Source: Casuarius casuarius (taxonomy: Eukaryota > Chordata > Aves > Casuariiformes > Casuariidae). Taken from it: 64,000 nucleotides of DNA. Where the stretch lies: positions 3,982,703-4,046,702 of the forward strand of contig PTFA01000035.1 of the NCBI GenBank assembly GCA_003342895.1, written 5' to 3'. The translations under genes were made by a program, and so were the position numbers. How positions within the stretch are numbered: the first letter of the stretch is position 1; every line of letters begins with the position of its first letter. This document shows positions 50,443 through 61,343 of the stretch, in pieces. The notes under the pieces are model-generated. The model saw nothing but the letters and a program-made list of their open reading frames with translations. It was not told the DNA's origin and did not search any database.

Positions 50443-51572
50443 TTGATTAGTCCATTGAGCCTAATATCCTATCTCAAACAAAGGATACTTAGGGAAGAGT
50501 TTATAAAAATGGCAAACATCTAGTAGTACTTTGTAAGAATACACTGCTAGCATTCAGCAGTTTCCAGTTCAGGGACTTCTGAGTCTTACTGTGCCAGAAA
50601 TGATGGCTTTAATACCCCTTGACGGATTATTCCTCCATTTGCCCAATAAACCTTTGAATCCACATAGATGTCTGTTGTTGCAACATTCTGTAGCAAAGAG
50701 TTTCACTGAGGTAACTGCAAATTATACTGCCATCTTAGTTTCGTTCTTTTATCGGAAACTGCCTTTTCTCTGATAGGGGCTTGAGTTGGAGGGGAGATAC
50801 AGACAACAACCAGTATTTCTTAGAATACCTTTTTTTCATTGAACTGTTGTTGTTAATAGTATAAAGCTGTTATAATTAATAACTGACTATTCACACAACA
50901 CCACGCAACACACTCAAAGTTGGAGCAACAGTTGGGAGGCTGACTCCAACTGTCTACCTACAAGTGAAGGGTTGTACTGACATGCCAGTGGCTTCTGGGA
51001 TGTTCAGAAAGTCCCTGAAAGGGTCCTTTGCTTATCAGGTGTATATACAATCCTGTAATTTTTGTCTGCATAGAGAAGCCACCACAGTCTTGGTTACTGT
51101 CTGACTTGTATGATCTGTTGCTGGAGCTAGCAGGTGCTAGTGGTGGTGTACAGATTCAGCAGACCAGTGGTATTCTGAAATGATCAGATATTCTGGATTC
51201 AACAAAACTGCTAGTCCTTAGAGCTTATTAGCTCTTGGGAAACTTTCACACACTACTTTCCCAGCATGCGATTTCTCTCGTGAGAGAAATCGCCTGCTGT
51301 TTCCTTGTGACTCTTTTCATCCAAACCCGTAGGTAGGACTTCCATCAGAAAATATAACAGAACTGAGAAGGGATTCGGAAGGATTCATATCTAGGAATCA
51401 TTGCCATAGAAGGAATAACTATGTAACAGTAGGATTTTTCGAACTGCGAAAGAAAAAAAAAACTCGGGAGGGATAGCAGAATTCTATAAAATCAGGTGAT
51501 ATAAAGGGCCCTAAGTGAGTTTGTCTGGGGTTCTATAGCTACCTACAAGTTTCTGATGGAAGACGCAAAAGT
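50443..51572. mobile_element. Sequence interrupting the CR1-like copy; contains another repeat fragment
   Basis: About 1.1 kb sits between two parts of the CR1-like repeat that would otherwise read on directly. Its left 300 bases themselves resemble a second CR1-related piece in the same orientation: 'tccattgagcctaatatcct' (50451-50470), then wording at 50600-50720 like the recalled 'tttgaaccca ... gagttccacaggttaact' stretch. The remainder (about 50800-51570) is unrecognised apart from the 36-bp palindrome at 51263-51298. No clear target-site duplication is seen. Confidence 0.35.
51263..51298. repeat. Near-perfect 36-bp palindrome
   Basis: The inner arms GCGATTTCTCTC and GAGAGAAATCGC are perfect over 12 bp with only GT between them. 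After one T/C mismatch the outer AGCA and TGCT pair as well. It lies inside the sequence that interrupts the CR1-like copy. No flanking duplication is seen. Confidence 0.95.
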
Positions 51573-51760
51573 ACACACAATGCTCCAGATGCAGCACAAA
51601 TTTAAAAATGCACAATATTTTCTGTGTTGTTCTTTCTTTAGTGGTTCCTAATGTTTTAATTCTTGCATATTCGTTTTTTATCCCTTACTGAGTTGATGTT
51701 TTCATAGAGCTATCTGTCATGATACTAACATCTCACTGTGGCAAAAAGGAGGAGGGAAGA
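51573..51760 (-). mobile_element. Worn CR1-like repeat, minus orientation (right part of a split copy)
   Basis: The text resumes with 'cacacaatgctccagatgca' and continues 'cacaatattttctgtgttgt', 'agtggttcctaatgttttaa' and 'gagttgatgttttcatagag', matching in order the recalled CR1 3' wording that follows 'gaccagaactgcac'. The join with the left part at 50442 is close to what an uninterrupted element would read. Confidence 0.55.
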
Positions 51761-52339
51761 CAATGGTGAGGTTTCTCTCCCTTACTTCTGGATGTAGCTG
51801 TTCTGATTCTTGTCCTTTGCCTTTCTCTAGGCTGCTAAATGTTTTGTCTTTCTTTTGTGATACTGGTCTAGATAAGTCATTGTACCTTCTTAAAACATGA
51901 GGATTTTGAAATCAAAGTAGTTTGTTCACACCAGTGGAGAAATTGCACCTACTGATATTTTATAAGCTTTTATAAAGTAAAAAGTTAGAATATACTTGTG
52001 TTGATACTATTTGTACAGTTAGCAGTTGCACTGAATGTGAAAAACAAATATGAAAACCATTATGAAAAGATTTGTAAATTCAGCATGGAATTTGGCATTT
52101 CTACTTTTTGTATTCCTCCAGGAACCTGAAAGTGCAATACCAATCTTTTTTTTTTCTTGCAAAAACAGAATGATGAATCAAACAACTTATAATAGCGTGA
52201 GTTCCATATAAAAATATTTTCAAACAGTCTTTATAATTCCAGAATTACTGGAAACATTTGTGTCTTTAGATTCTTCCATCAAAGCACAGGGAAGTGAATT
52301 ATTGAAAAGATAAAAATAAATTTGTTTGCTTTCTGTCAG

Positions 52340-52453
52340 AGTTCATATCCACAGCCAACCTTGATAGAAGACCAGAATGATTTAGACAAGTTTGCTTTGG
52401 AGATTCATAACATATGCTTGCTGGACAGAATTGAGTTATCTCTGCTCTGGAGA
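52340..52453 (+). other. Possible in-frame cassette exon (unproven)
   Basis: A 114-base interval between a pyrimidine-rich acceptor (TTTGCTTTCTGTCAG) and a donor AGA followed by GTAAGT. It is open only in the frame that matches the phase-0 end of the preceding LRBA exon, giving 38 residues beginning SSYPQPTLIEDQNDLDKFAL and ending LLDRIELSLLWR. Its length is a multiple of three, so inclusion would keep the LRBA frame. I do not recognise the peptide and do not recall it in LRBA. It could be a lineage-specific alternative exon, an exon of another transcript, or chance. Confidence 0.25.
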
Positions 52454-53436
52454 GTAAGTTATTGTAGCAGGAGCTGACAGAGATGAAGATAACTGAGGGA
52501 AATTCAATTACCTTTTAGTGTTTTCCTTCTAATAGGATTCTTAATGTGAAAAAGATCCTTAGATGATGCGCCTATGTTGCTTTGTGAGATCTGCTTTGAT
52601 ACCTGCATCCAGAATAAAGTGAACTCTTCTTTTCAGGCCTTCATTAAGGATGAAATATGCATCTGCTTGCTAAATGTGGTGTTAACTTTTGATCCAACAT
52701 ATTGTCATTTGTAGCCCAGATGTATTTGACAGCCTTTTATCAATAGCTTTGGATATTTGCTCAAATACAATTTCATTTTCAAAAGTATTGTTTTTATGTG
52801 GGAAGCTTGTTTAGAATGGGAATGAAGAAAGCTGTCACAACACTGTAAAACACCTACATTTTAGTTCCCTTTCTGCATGTTTAATTGCTTTTAATTCAAC
52901 TTTTCCTGGCAAAAACATTTGAGCTGCGAATATGGCTTATGATTATCTGACTTCAGGCTGTTCAGCTAAAGCCATCCAACTTGACTGTAGCTGGATTTCA
53001 TATTGAAACCTCTGCAGTTATGAAGCTGCCAGAGAAGCCTGAGGTCTTGCATTCAGGTTTTAGTATGTTACTATTTTTGTTACTTGTAAAAATTTTCATT
53101 TTTGATGATTGCTGATGGTTGAGATGAAAATTTATAAGTGATTCTATGAATTCAGCATCTATGAAGCTGTGATCTATGAGTTCTGCAGTTGTATATATGA
53201 AAAGATATAGCATACATATTCGTGCACATGCAACGTGCTTTCTCTTACTAACCCATTAAACTGTTGTATGTACCTGTATGTTGTTATGTATATAGCCTCC
53301 AAAACATTTTAGTTTTAAAATTGGCTGTTGTCTGCTTTGGAAAATAAAGTTCGCTTATTATCCGGAGGATTTATTCCAGGCACTTGCACCCTGATATTTC
53401 CACAAAAGAAAGGGAAAACAAATACTTTTTTTAGAC

Positions 53437-53458
53437 TTTTTTTTTTTTTTTTTTTTTT
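53437..53458. repeat. 22-base T run
   Basis: Homopolymer within the last intron; no associated retrocopy is recognised. Confidence 0.85.
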
Positions 53459-56400
53459 AAACTCCAAAACAGGTTTGGATGTGTCTGAAATCCATAGCCT
53501 ACCTGTTCTATATAAGTTAAAAATCTAGTCAGTGGTTTGAGTAGTTTTTGACTACTTAAATCTTGTCTTGACCTATGGCTTCTTGACTATGCGAAGGTAT
53601 AGATTCACTTATTAGCTTGTTTATAATCAAATCATGGTATACATAGTCTTATCTCATAATTATGCAATGTCTTTGCATTCATTTAGGCATGAGAAAAGCT
53701 TGATTCATGCAGGTTTTTTTTTTGATGCTTATGAAGGTGGTTTGTAAAAATCAATTTCAGGGACAGTGTGGATAGTGAAATATGTATTTCACATTAGGAT
53801 ATGGAGACATTTAGAAAAGCCCATCAATACAGTATGTAGGTATATAAAATTAAGGTTTCGTATGTTACCTATGTTTCTTAGTCATATAAATTACCTTTTC
53901 TTTCCTTTTTGCAATATTATTCATGAGGAAGTTATGCATAGTATTGCGTCTAGCATAATACTTTATCTTGGATTGGAATTTCTTACTCCAAGAAATGTTT
54001 CAGCCTTCCATTGAAAGTGTTCTGTTCTGAATACAAAAATGTAGTTACTGTGCTGAAGTAAGTACATCAATGAGCTGATGGTTGAAAAGAGGAAGTAATT
54101 GTTTAAATAAGGATTTTGCAATTAACTTGAAAGGATCTGTATTTTATAATACATGGGTCTTGAAATCCATCTGGGATCCGGTGGAGAAACAGTGGAAAAC
54201 AGTAAAGCACTGATGGATGGCATTCCTGTTAATCTTTTATAAAGCCAACTTTTTATTTCTGAGTAGTCCTAAACAGCTTTCCAGGTAGGGAAAGGTGCAT
54301 TACAATAGCACAAAGTGAATTGTCTCATTTAGGAAAGGGCATAGCACTGCAGTAATCAGAATTCTTAATAGGAACCAAAAGATCCTTTCACATTGCAAGA
54401 CTGTAAGACAGAAGTGGCAGTTCAGCTTTTCATTTTAAACTTTACTATATTAGCTTTCAAATGGTAATCACTATAATGGATTTTTAGAATCTTTTTCTTT
54501 ACCATTCATCTGATTCTTCTATGGAAATGTTTGCAGAATGAGCCCACCCAACTGTTTTTCCTCCTAGACCTAAATAGGGGAAATTTGTGCCGATCTTTTT
54601 GTAAATATGTGGTCTTAGACCATGAAAAGGAAGCCTTGTCAATCAGTTAAGTCAGTCTTCAGATGATCACTGTGTTGGTGAAGGTGCCAAGTGACTTATG
54701 GAGACCCCTCTGCATTTCACTGTTAAAGTACTGCAGACAGTGGCAGAGTCAGTCCTTTACAAGTATTATGTTTCAGAAAACCAAATTGTCCTTGCTCTTC
54801 TGTGTCACATAAGGAAGATGACAAACTTCCTGGTACCTTCCTCACCTCTTCTCCCTCCCGCCTTTTCCCTGCTCACATCTGCAGGTAATTCCTATTGGTA
54901 ATTCACTTGAGAGGAAATGTCTTCAAGTCTTCAAAGACTTCTGGCCACCTTTGTGGAAAGGTTGGAAATCTCTTGGAAATAGTCACGATCATCTTCCAAA
55001 TGCTTTGATGATGAGCAGTGCAAGTGCTTTGGGCATCATTACTTTTTTTCCTTTGTGCCCTGGGGCCAAGATACTATTTTTTGTCAAAAATGTATCAGAG
55101 AAGATTCTAAATCTAAGTAGAAATAATATCAAGGCTATGTCATAGTGGATTTTGAGACATTCAGACTTCTTCCATCCTTTCCCTTCTCTGCCTTCATGGA
55201 AACATGAGATTAAAATCTCATCAAACAATCCTAAACTGTTTTGCCCTTCTTAGAGGTGATAGAGCCTGTTTCTCACGGATGGAGTGGGTAGACTCTGCTA
55301 TCTTTGTAATGTTAAATCAAAAAGGTGTAGGTGTTGGTATTAGGCTAGTTGAAGTTGAAAGAGAATGCATACTTATGCCACTACAATTAAGGTAGACCCT
55401 CCAAGAGACTTAATACTGTTAGACCTGGAGGTTGTCAGCAGAGAATTTCTCTGCAGAGTCTTATCCAAGATAAGAAAAGTAAATTCTCTCAGAACTTAAT
55501 ACATAATTTAAGAGTGGCTATAAACCTTACAGTTTGGCCAACGGAAATTTCAAATGCAGGAATCTTCCATGTTTCATAGAGAAAGAACTTTCTGACCTAT
55601 TAAAAAGATCTTAAAGGAAAAGAGACAGTTATACAGAAATTACAGATGCAGAATAGGCTTAGTGCAGTGTGTCAAACGATTTGTTTTCTTTGTGAGCTGT
55701 TTGCAAGTCTCTTGTTTTTCTGCATGTTGAATTTCATGAAGAGCATGCGTGACTATAATAGGGATGGTTGGAGTATCTTGAGCCTTGTGGTTTGTTTTGT
55801 TTTTTGTTTTTTTTTTAAAAAAAAGAAGCAATGTGTTAGTGTTGATGGTAAACATCAGAAGTACAAACTCTAAGTACACACAAAATCTTAATTGTAGAAG
55901 TTAGTATTTTGGGATGAGTAGTTACCTGAGAACAGTGTGTGCTTCTGGTCATTGGTTCCCCAACTGAATATTTTCTGGAGGTCCATCCTGGGCCCTTATG
56001 ATAAGCTTTTAGTTAATTGTGGGCTCTTTGCCACATGATCCCAGAGATCACTTAGTCTGAGAAACAGAGTTTAGAAGTCACAATTACAGATGTTATCTCT
56101 TTAGAAGGTACTAGCCTTGCATTTGAGTGGAGCATCTTCCCTTTTTTGTTCCAATTCCAAAAATTTGAAGATCAGCATGGGCTATTTTAAAAGTAAAAGC
56201 CACTTTCGTTTAACAAAACCAATGAATTTTGAAATACCTTTTATTGTTAATACTTTTTTTTTCCTTTTTTTTCTTTTTTTTTTAATATGGTTGGTCTGCT
56301 GAAAAATCAGGCCAGAGAAAGGTAGTTGAAGATTATTCAAATAGTCAGACTGGGTGGAAAAGGCCTGCTGCTTTTCTCCAGGAACATTCTCCTCTTTCAG

Positions 56401-56699
56401 GTTTCATTTTTCCTTTGATATGCTTTTACCTGGAAATTGGACATCTTGAGGAGAGAGTTCAAGAAGTGGAAGTTACTTTTTTAAAGTTAAGAAAACCTCT
56501 TACCATCCTGTAGCGCACAAACCAGTGTTCCACGTAATTTGAGATTCCACCGTTGGTGAGCAGTATTGATCCTTGCCTTGGAAATATTTCAGGGAGGTGA
56601 ATGATAAAGCAATCAAAACACTGTTATTGAATAGGGGGTATATTTTAGAGAGTATATTGCAATTGTGGAAGAATTTTTGTCATAGACTTAATCATACAC

Positions 56700-56890
56700 T
56701 GTCAGGACACAGCAAGGGCTGGCGGTGCCCTGCCAGGGAGACGAGCTGGACACCTGCCATGGTACCATGGCTGCCCGTGAGGGAAACAGGGCAGCTGCAG
56801 GGGGTGGCTGGGGCCAGCTCTGGAAAGGGGGAGAGGGGCATGCTCAGGGTCCTTGTATATGCCATCTGCAGATGTCTTTAAGTTATCCCA
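56700..56890. other. GC-rich patch in AT-rich intron
   Basis: About 190 bases clearly richer in G and C than the surroundings, including a perfect 16-bp palindrome GCCATGGTACCATGGC at 56756-56771. Open frames run through it on both strands but carry no recognised domain. It may be part of an unrecognised mobile element or a small regulatory element. Confidence 0.5.
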
Positions 56891-59800
56891 GCTGAGAGCC
56901 CTCACACCTTTAGTTCTAAACATTTACAAAAGAAAGAGAAAAGAAAAAGAAATCAGATATGCATATTTCTGAAATTGTATTGCTTATTTTTTCCTATTCC
57001 ATCTGTTAGAACCCCCCATTATTACATTTCTAAGGAGTTGTTGATAGCCTTGAAGAGAGCATCACCCATCTTTACATTGGACCAGTGCTGCTTTGGAAGG
57101 TAATTTTATATGGTCAATGGCAGGAGAAGAAGGAACGTTTCTCAGGTTATTTTTAAATGGCAGTTGTTTGAAACTACTCAGAAATTTGGAATATTAGAAT
57201 TGATCAGTGCTAGATTATTGGTTAGAGTGCAACTGAAGCTTTTAAATGAATGAGAAATGCTGTTATACAGCTCTTTGGTATGTCCAGTAGCTATCACTTA
57301 CACGTATTTCGTATAATGGTTTACGTAATTTAAATAGTTCATTTAATTTTTGTACATGCTTGATGGAAGCTGATAATTTTGATCAGTCACTGTACTTTTT
57401 CAGTAGCTATAATGTTAACCAGTGAAGTGTAATTCATATCAAATTCCAGATTCTTGTTGAAAAAATGCCACAGCTTTGTGTTGCTTTTTTATCCTGCTCT
57501 GCTGTTGTGCTCAATATTTGGAGCTTATCATGTTTAAAGTTTGCTGTTTTACACTGAATTAAAGTCAGTTTGTAAAATCTAAACAGGATTTGTAGTTTTA
57601 CTGCACAATCTATCTCATGCCACTACACTGACATCCATGAGTTAAGCTGTATGTAACTTATGATACTTTTAGCTGGGGCAGTGTGAAAACACCTTCCAGA
57701 GTTTAAGAAAATAAACAGCAAAACCTCACACAGCATATTGAACCAAAGCTGAAAATAGAACTTGACAAGAACATCCAAGCCTTGGAGTAGAAGGTTTCAC
57801 AGGTTCCGTTATTTAATATTGAAATGGGAAATAATCAGAAAACTTGTGGAATAGATCTGATAAATTTGCGTTTATTGTGGTATTATTATTTTTACAATGA
57901 CAGCACAAAGTTTTGATTAGAAAATGTTTGGTGCTATATAAGACTTTGTTTCTCTGGAAGGTAGCACCTGTGGTAGTTACAGTAACGACTCCTGCATTAT
58001 TGCAGTCTTTTCCTTTAAACCAAATGATCAAGCAAATAAAAATTTTAAGGCAATTATTATGGAGTATCCTTAGTCCTTGTTCCATATTACCCAGTAAAAG
58101 GATCTATTTAGAGGTGTCTGAAAGGGTGTTTTCAAGTTAGACTGCTGTAATTTCAGAGTCCACTATCTTCCCATACTCTGAATAGTGATAATACTTTAAG
58201 TCTGATCTTTTTATGGGTAATAAAAATCATACTTACATTAGTTTTAATGAGAAATTAAATTACCCTCCCCCCAAAATTTTTAGAGCCACCTTTCAAAGGT
58301 GGTAGAACTTTTAATAAATAAAAAATTGTGTAAATTAAAAAAACAAGCCTATCCTTACCTATTTCAAGCTCTGTTGAAATTCAAAAATTGTATTACATAA
58401 ATGCATGAGAACCCATCACAAAGAAACAAAACATTCAAATTCATACTTGTTTGTTTAGGGATTTTGGCTAGAAATGAATTGAATTTGCATGGGTTTTGCA
58501 AATTTATAGAGAGATTTACAAAGCGTGATGTAACTGGAATATCAAACAAAATAATCTGCCTACCTTTGATTTTGTTATTTTTTGCATTATATTCTAGATA
58601 TGCTATGAATGTGAGTTCTTATATGATGATAAAAATGAGCCATCTACAGGAAAACACATTCCTGTAAGGCAAGTGTTGAGACAATTAATGTAAGTAGTGT
58701 GTTAAATTCTAATATAGCTAAGTTTTTATAGCTGTGTGTTTGATAAATACAGAAACTAAAGAAATTTATCTTGTGTAAATGTCTTTCACTTTGTTACAGC
58801 CGGAGGCAAAAGCCACATTTATAGATGAAAGTGACACGATGTATTTTGTAGTAAGGTGCCAATAACCTCTGATTATAATTTGGCTTATTTGCTTATCATC
58901 TGAATCCTTCTGGCTGCATTTTTTATTCTTCGTGGTCTTAGAGGTTGAATTTCTTTAAGTTTTAGAATACAATTTTTCTTGTTTTAGAAAGGAGCTCAGG
59001 GAAAAGTTTCCCAAGTTAAAACATGATAAGTCTTAACTACCATCCATGGGAAAACGGGTTCCAAATTTGTCTGACTCAAAACTTGTGAAAAATTACTCTA
59101 TGTATCTCCTTAAGGCCTCCTTAATTAAGAAGCTGTGTTGTTCAAAGATACTGGGTGTATTATGCGTTCTCTGTCTTTAGAGATTTCATTTAAAGTCTCT
59201 CTGCGCCTTCTAAACTGCATGTGGCTCTCAATCTGTTCAAGCATCGCTGCTGTGCCAAGTCTTGGTGCTATAAGTTGTCAAAGAACTATGCTGGCTTAAG
59301 GGTGTCTGGAAATCTGAATCCTTCAGAAGAGAAGTAAATGTTTGGCCAGTGGAGTCAAAATTGCTGGGTTTCTTTGTTACCTGCCTTACGGGTACCAAAG
59401 GTCCTCCATGTGCCTCCCTGTAGAACAATGAGTCTCGTCGGAGAGGTTTTGTTCACCATTATCAGATGAGGACATTTCAGAGCTTTAGTGTATTGGGGAG
59501 AACTGAGCATGTGCCACATGGCTCCTGGTCATACGAAATTTTTCACAAGATCAGTAAGAATGGGCAGCCTGATTGAAGGACGCAGCAAGACCTCTCTGGC
59601 AAATGTCTCCTGAGCTGACAGCACCGCCACCGCAGTGGACACTGGCATTTAGAGGATGATAATTAATTCCCTTACTACTACTTAATGTTCATACTGTGTA
59701 GAAGGGAGGGAGGAAGTGTCCCGATGCTATTGGTAAAGTGAAGTACAAACAGCAAGAGCAAAAGGTGGGGAACAAGAGAAAGAGCCTTCAGATAAAGGAG

Positions 59801-61328
59801 AACAGAAAGAAAAGCTGGTGTGTATAGAAGGTAGAATTGGGACATCCCCTAGCTCAGTCTACACTACCCCCTTTAGAGTCTGTAACTAAATATTGGATTT
59901 CTCTTCTGGCAGCAACAAGTTGCTTGTGTACCTCTAACTACTGGTGCAGACAAGATAATCCAATACTGCTGTGCTTTAGTTGCGTGATAGAAGTCTTTGT
60001 ATTTGGCCCATCTTGAGGCTTATATGTATGTTTTCACATGATAAAATTATGTTTCTCTCCCTTTTCTTAAACTTAAGTTGCATAGAAATAGTATTAAAAG
60101 ATTGTAAAACCAAGTATCCAACAGTTATGAAAAATCAGATGCAACCTTAATTTGGCCCTCACTAAGCATGTCTAGTGAATCCTTAGGTTATGTAAGTATG
60201 CATCTCCTTTGCTGCACAGAGTGGATGTTGCTTATGAAATAAATCTTTTTTTTAGTCCCAAAGGTTGTTCACGGATCTGCGTCATTCGTTGCATTGCACA
60301 TCTCCTTGATGATGGTGGTGCTGAACCAATTGAATGTTGCGAAGTTGATGCATTGTACTGGGAAATACTTAAACTCTTCACAGATCATCAGTAGTTCTTT
60401 GTTTGCTTAGTATCTAATCTGAGACCCCAGAGCCACCTATGTAGAAGTGTTGAGCTTTACCTGTTTATAGAGCCCTGTCAAATTGTGCTTTGATTATTTA
60501 CTAGCTTGGAAAATGCAAAGTATTTGGAAAACACAGACCCACAGGATCTCAGATTTAGTCTGCAAGAGTATTGTTTTTATGATCTTGGCCTGTTTTACAA
60601 CAAGAATGGCATAAAGGGATTGCAGACATAAACTGGATTTGCAAAAGAGAGAGAGAGAAGTGTCTATCTTAGTGCACACTTTGAGAAATGAATGCAAAGC
60701 ACTTAAGGATATGAACAAAACTAAAAGGCTTCCTGGGTTAAAAAGAACAATCGTGTCAATATATTGTCTACAACATGTAGCAGGTTAGGGAGCTAGAATA
60801 TTGAAATAATGTAGGGCACATATAGTAAATCCCCCCAGTTTCTACAATGGAGTAAGAGAGCTCTCTTGCTTGTTTGTGTAAAGCTTCATCTTTGATTGTG
60901 ATCCAAAGGTGCTGCTGAAGCACAGATGATGACAATGAGATGAGAAGTAAAAAAAAAAAAAGTAGTTGATAATGAAGAGGAAATTTGATGCTATTCGTCT
61001 CTGCTCTTTACTATTTATGTATTCTGTCAGTTATTTGGTTCATTTAGCTACTCTATTAAATTGGGTTCACTTGAAAGGTATAATCTTTGGTTGAAGCGTG
61101 CCTTTGCCTAGTGTTTAGTTAGGTTTACTAACACCTAATATTGTGAGGTGTAAAGGTAAAAAATAAAACTGTGGACTCAGCCCAGATTAAAACCAGATGT
61201 CTCTTGAGATGCCTGTCTTTCACTCTAATCACTAACCTAAATTAACTGACTGTGGTAGGTTTGTTCTAGTTATGATGGCAGTTTTACCAGTCTGCGTTCA
61301 GTGTGATCTAAGTCAATCACGTTTTGTT

Positions 61329-61343
61329 CCCCCCCCCCCCCCC
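61329..61343. repeat. 15-base C run
   Basis: C homopolymer. T runs follow within 70 bases. Confidence 0.85.

Noticed and set aside
57010..57099. 90-base interval with good acceptor and donor (peptide TPHYYISKELLIALKRASPI...)
   Set aside because: Its only open frame is out of phase with the LRBA exon before it and with the candidate at 52340-52453; spliced in, it would give an early stop.
58594..58669. Possible small exon with a GC donor, followed by another at 58801-58856
   Set aside because: Short, weak sites, no recognised protein and no consistent chain of phases with neighbours.
60209..60394. 61-codon frame ending IECCEVDALYWEILKLFTDHQ after a pyrimidine tract
   Set aside because: Looks protein-like, but frames of this length occur throughout the window by chance and no family is recognised.
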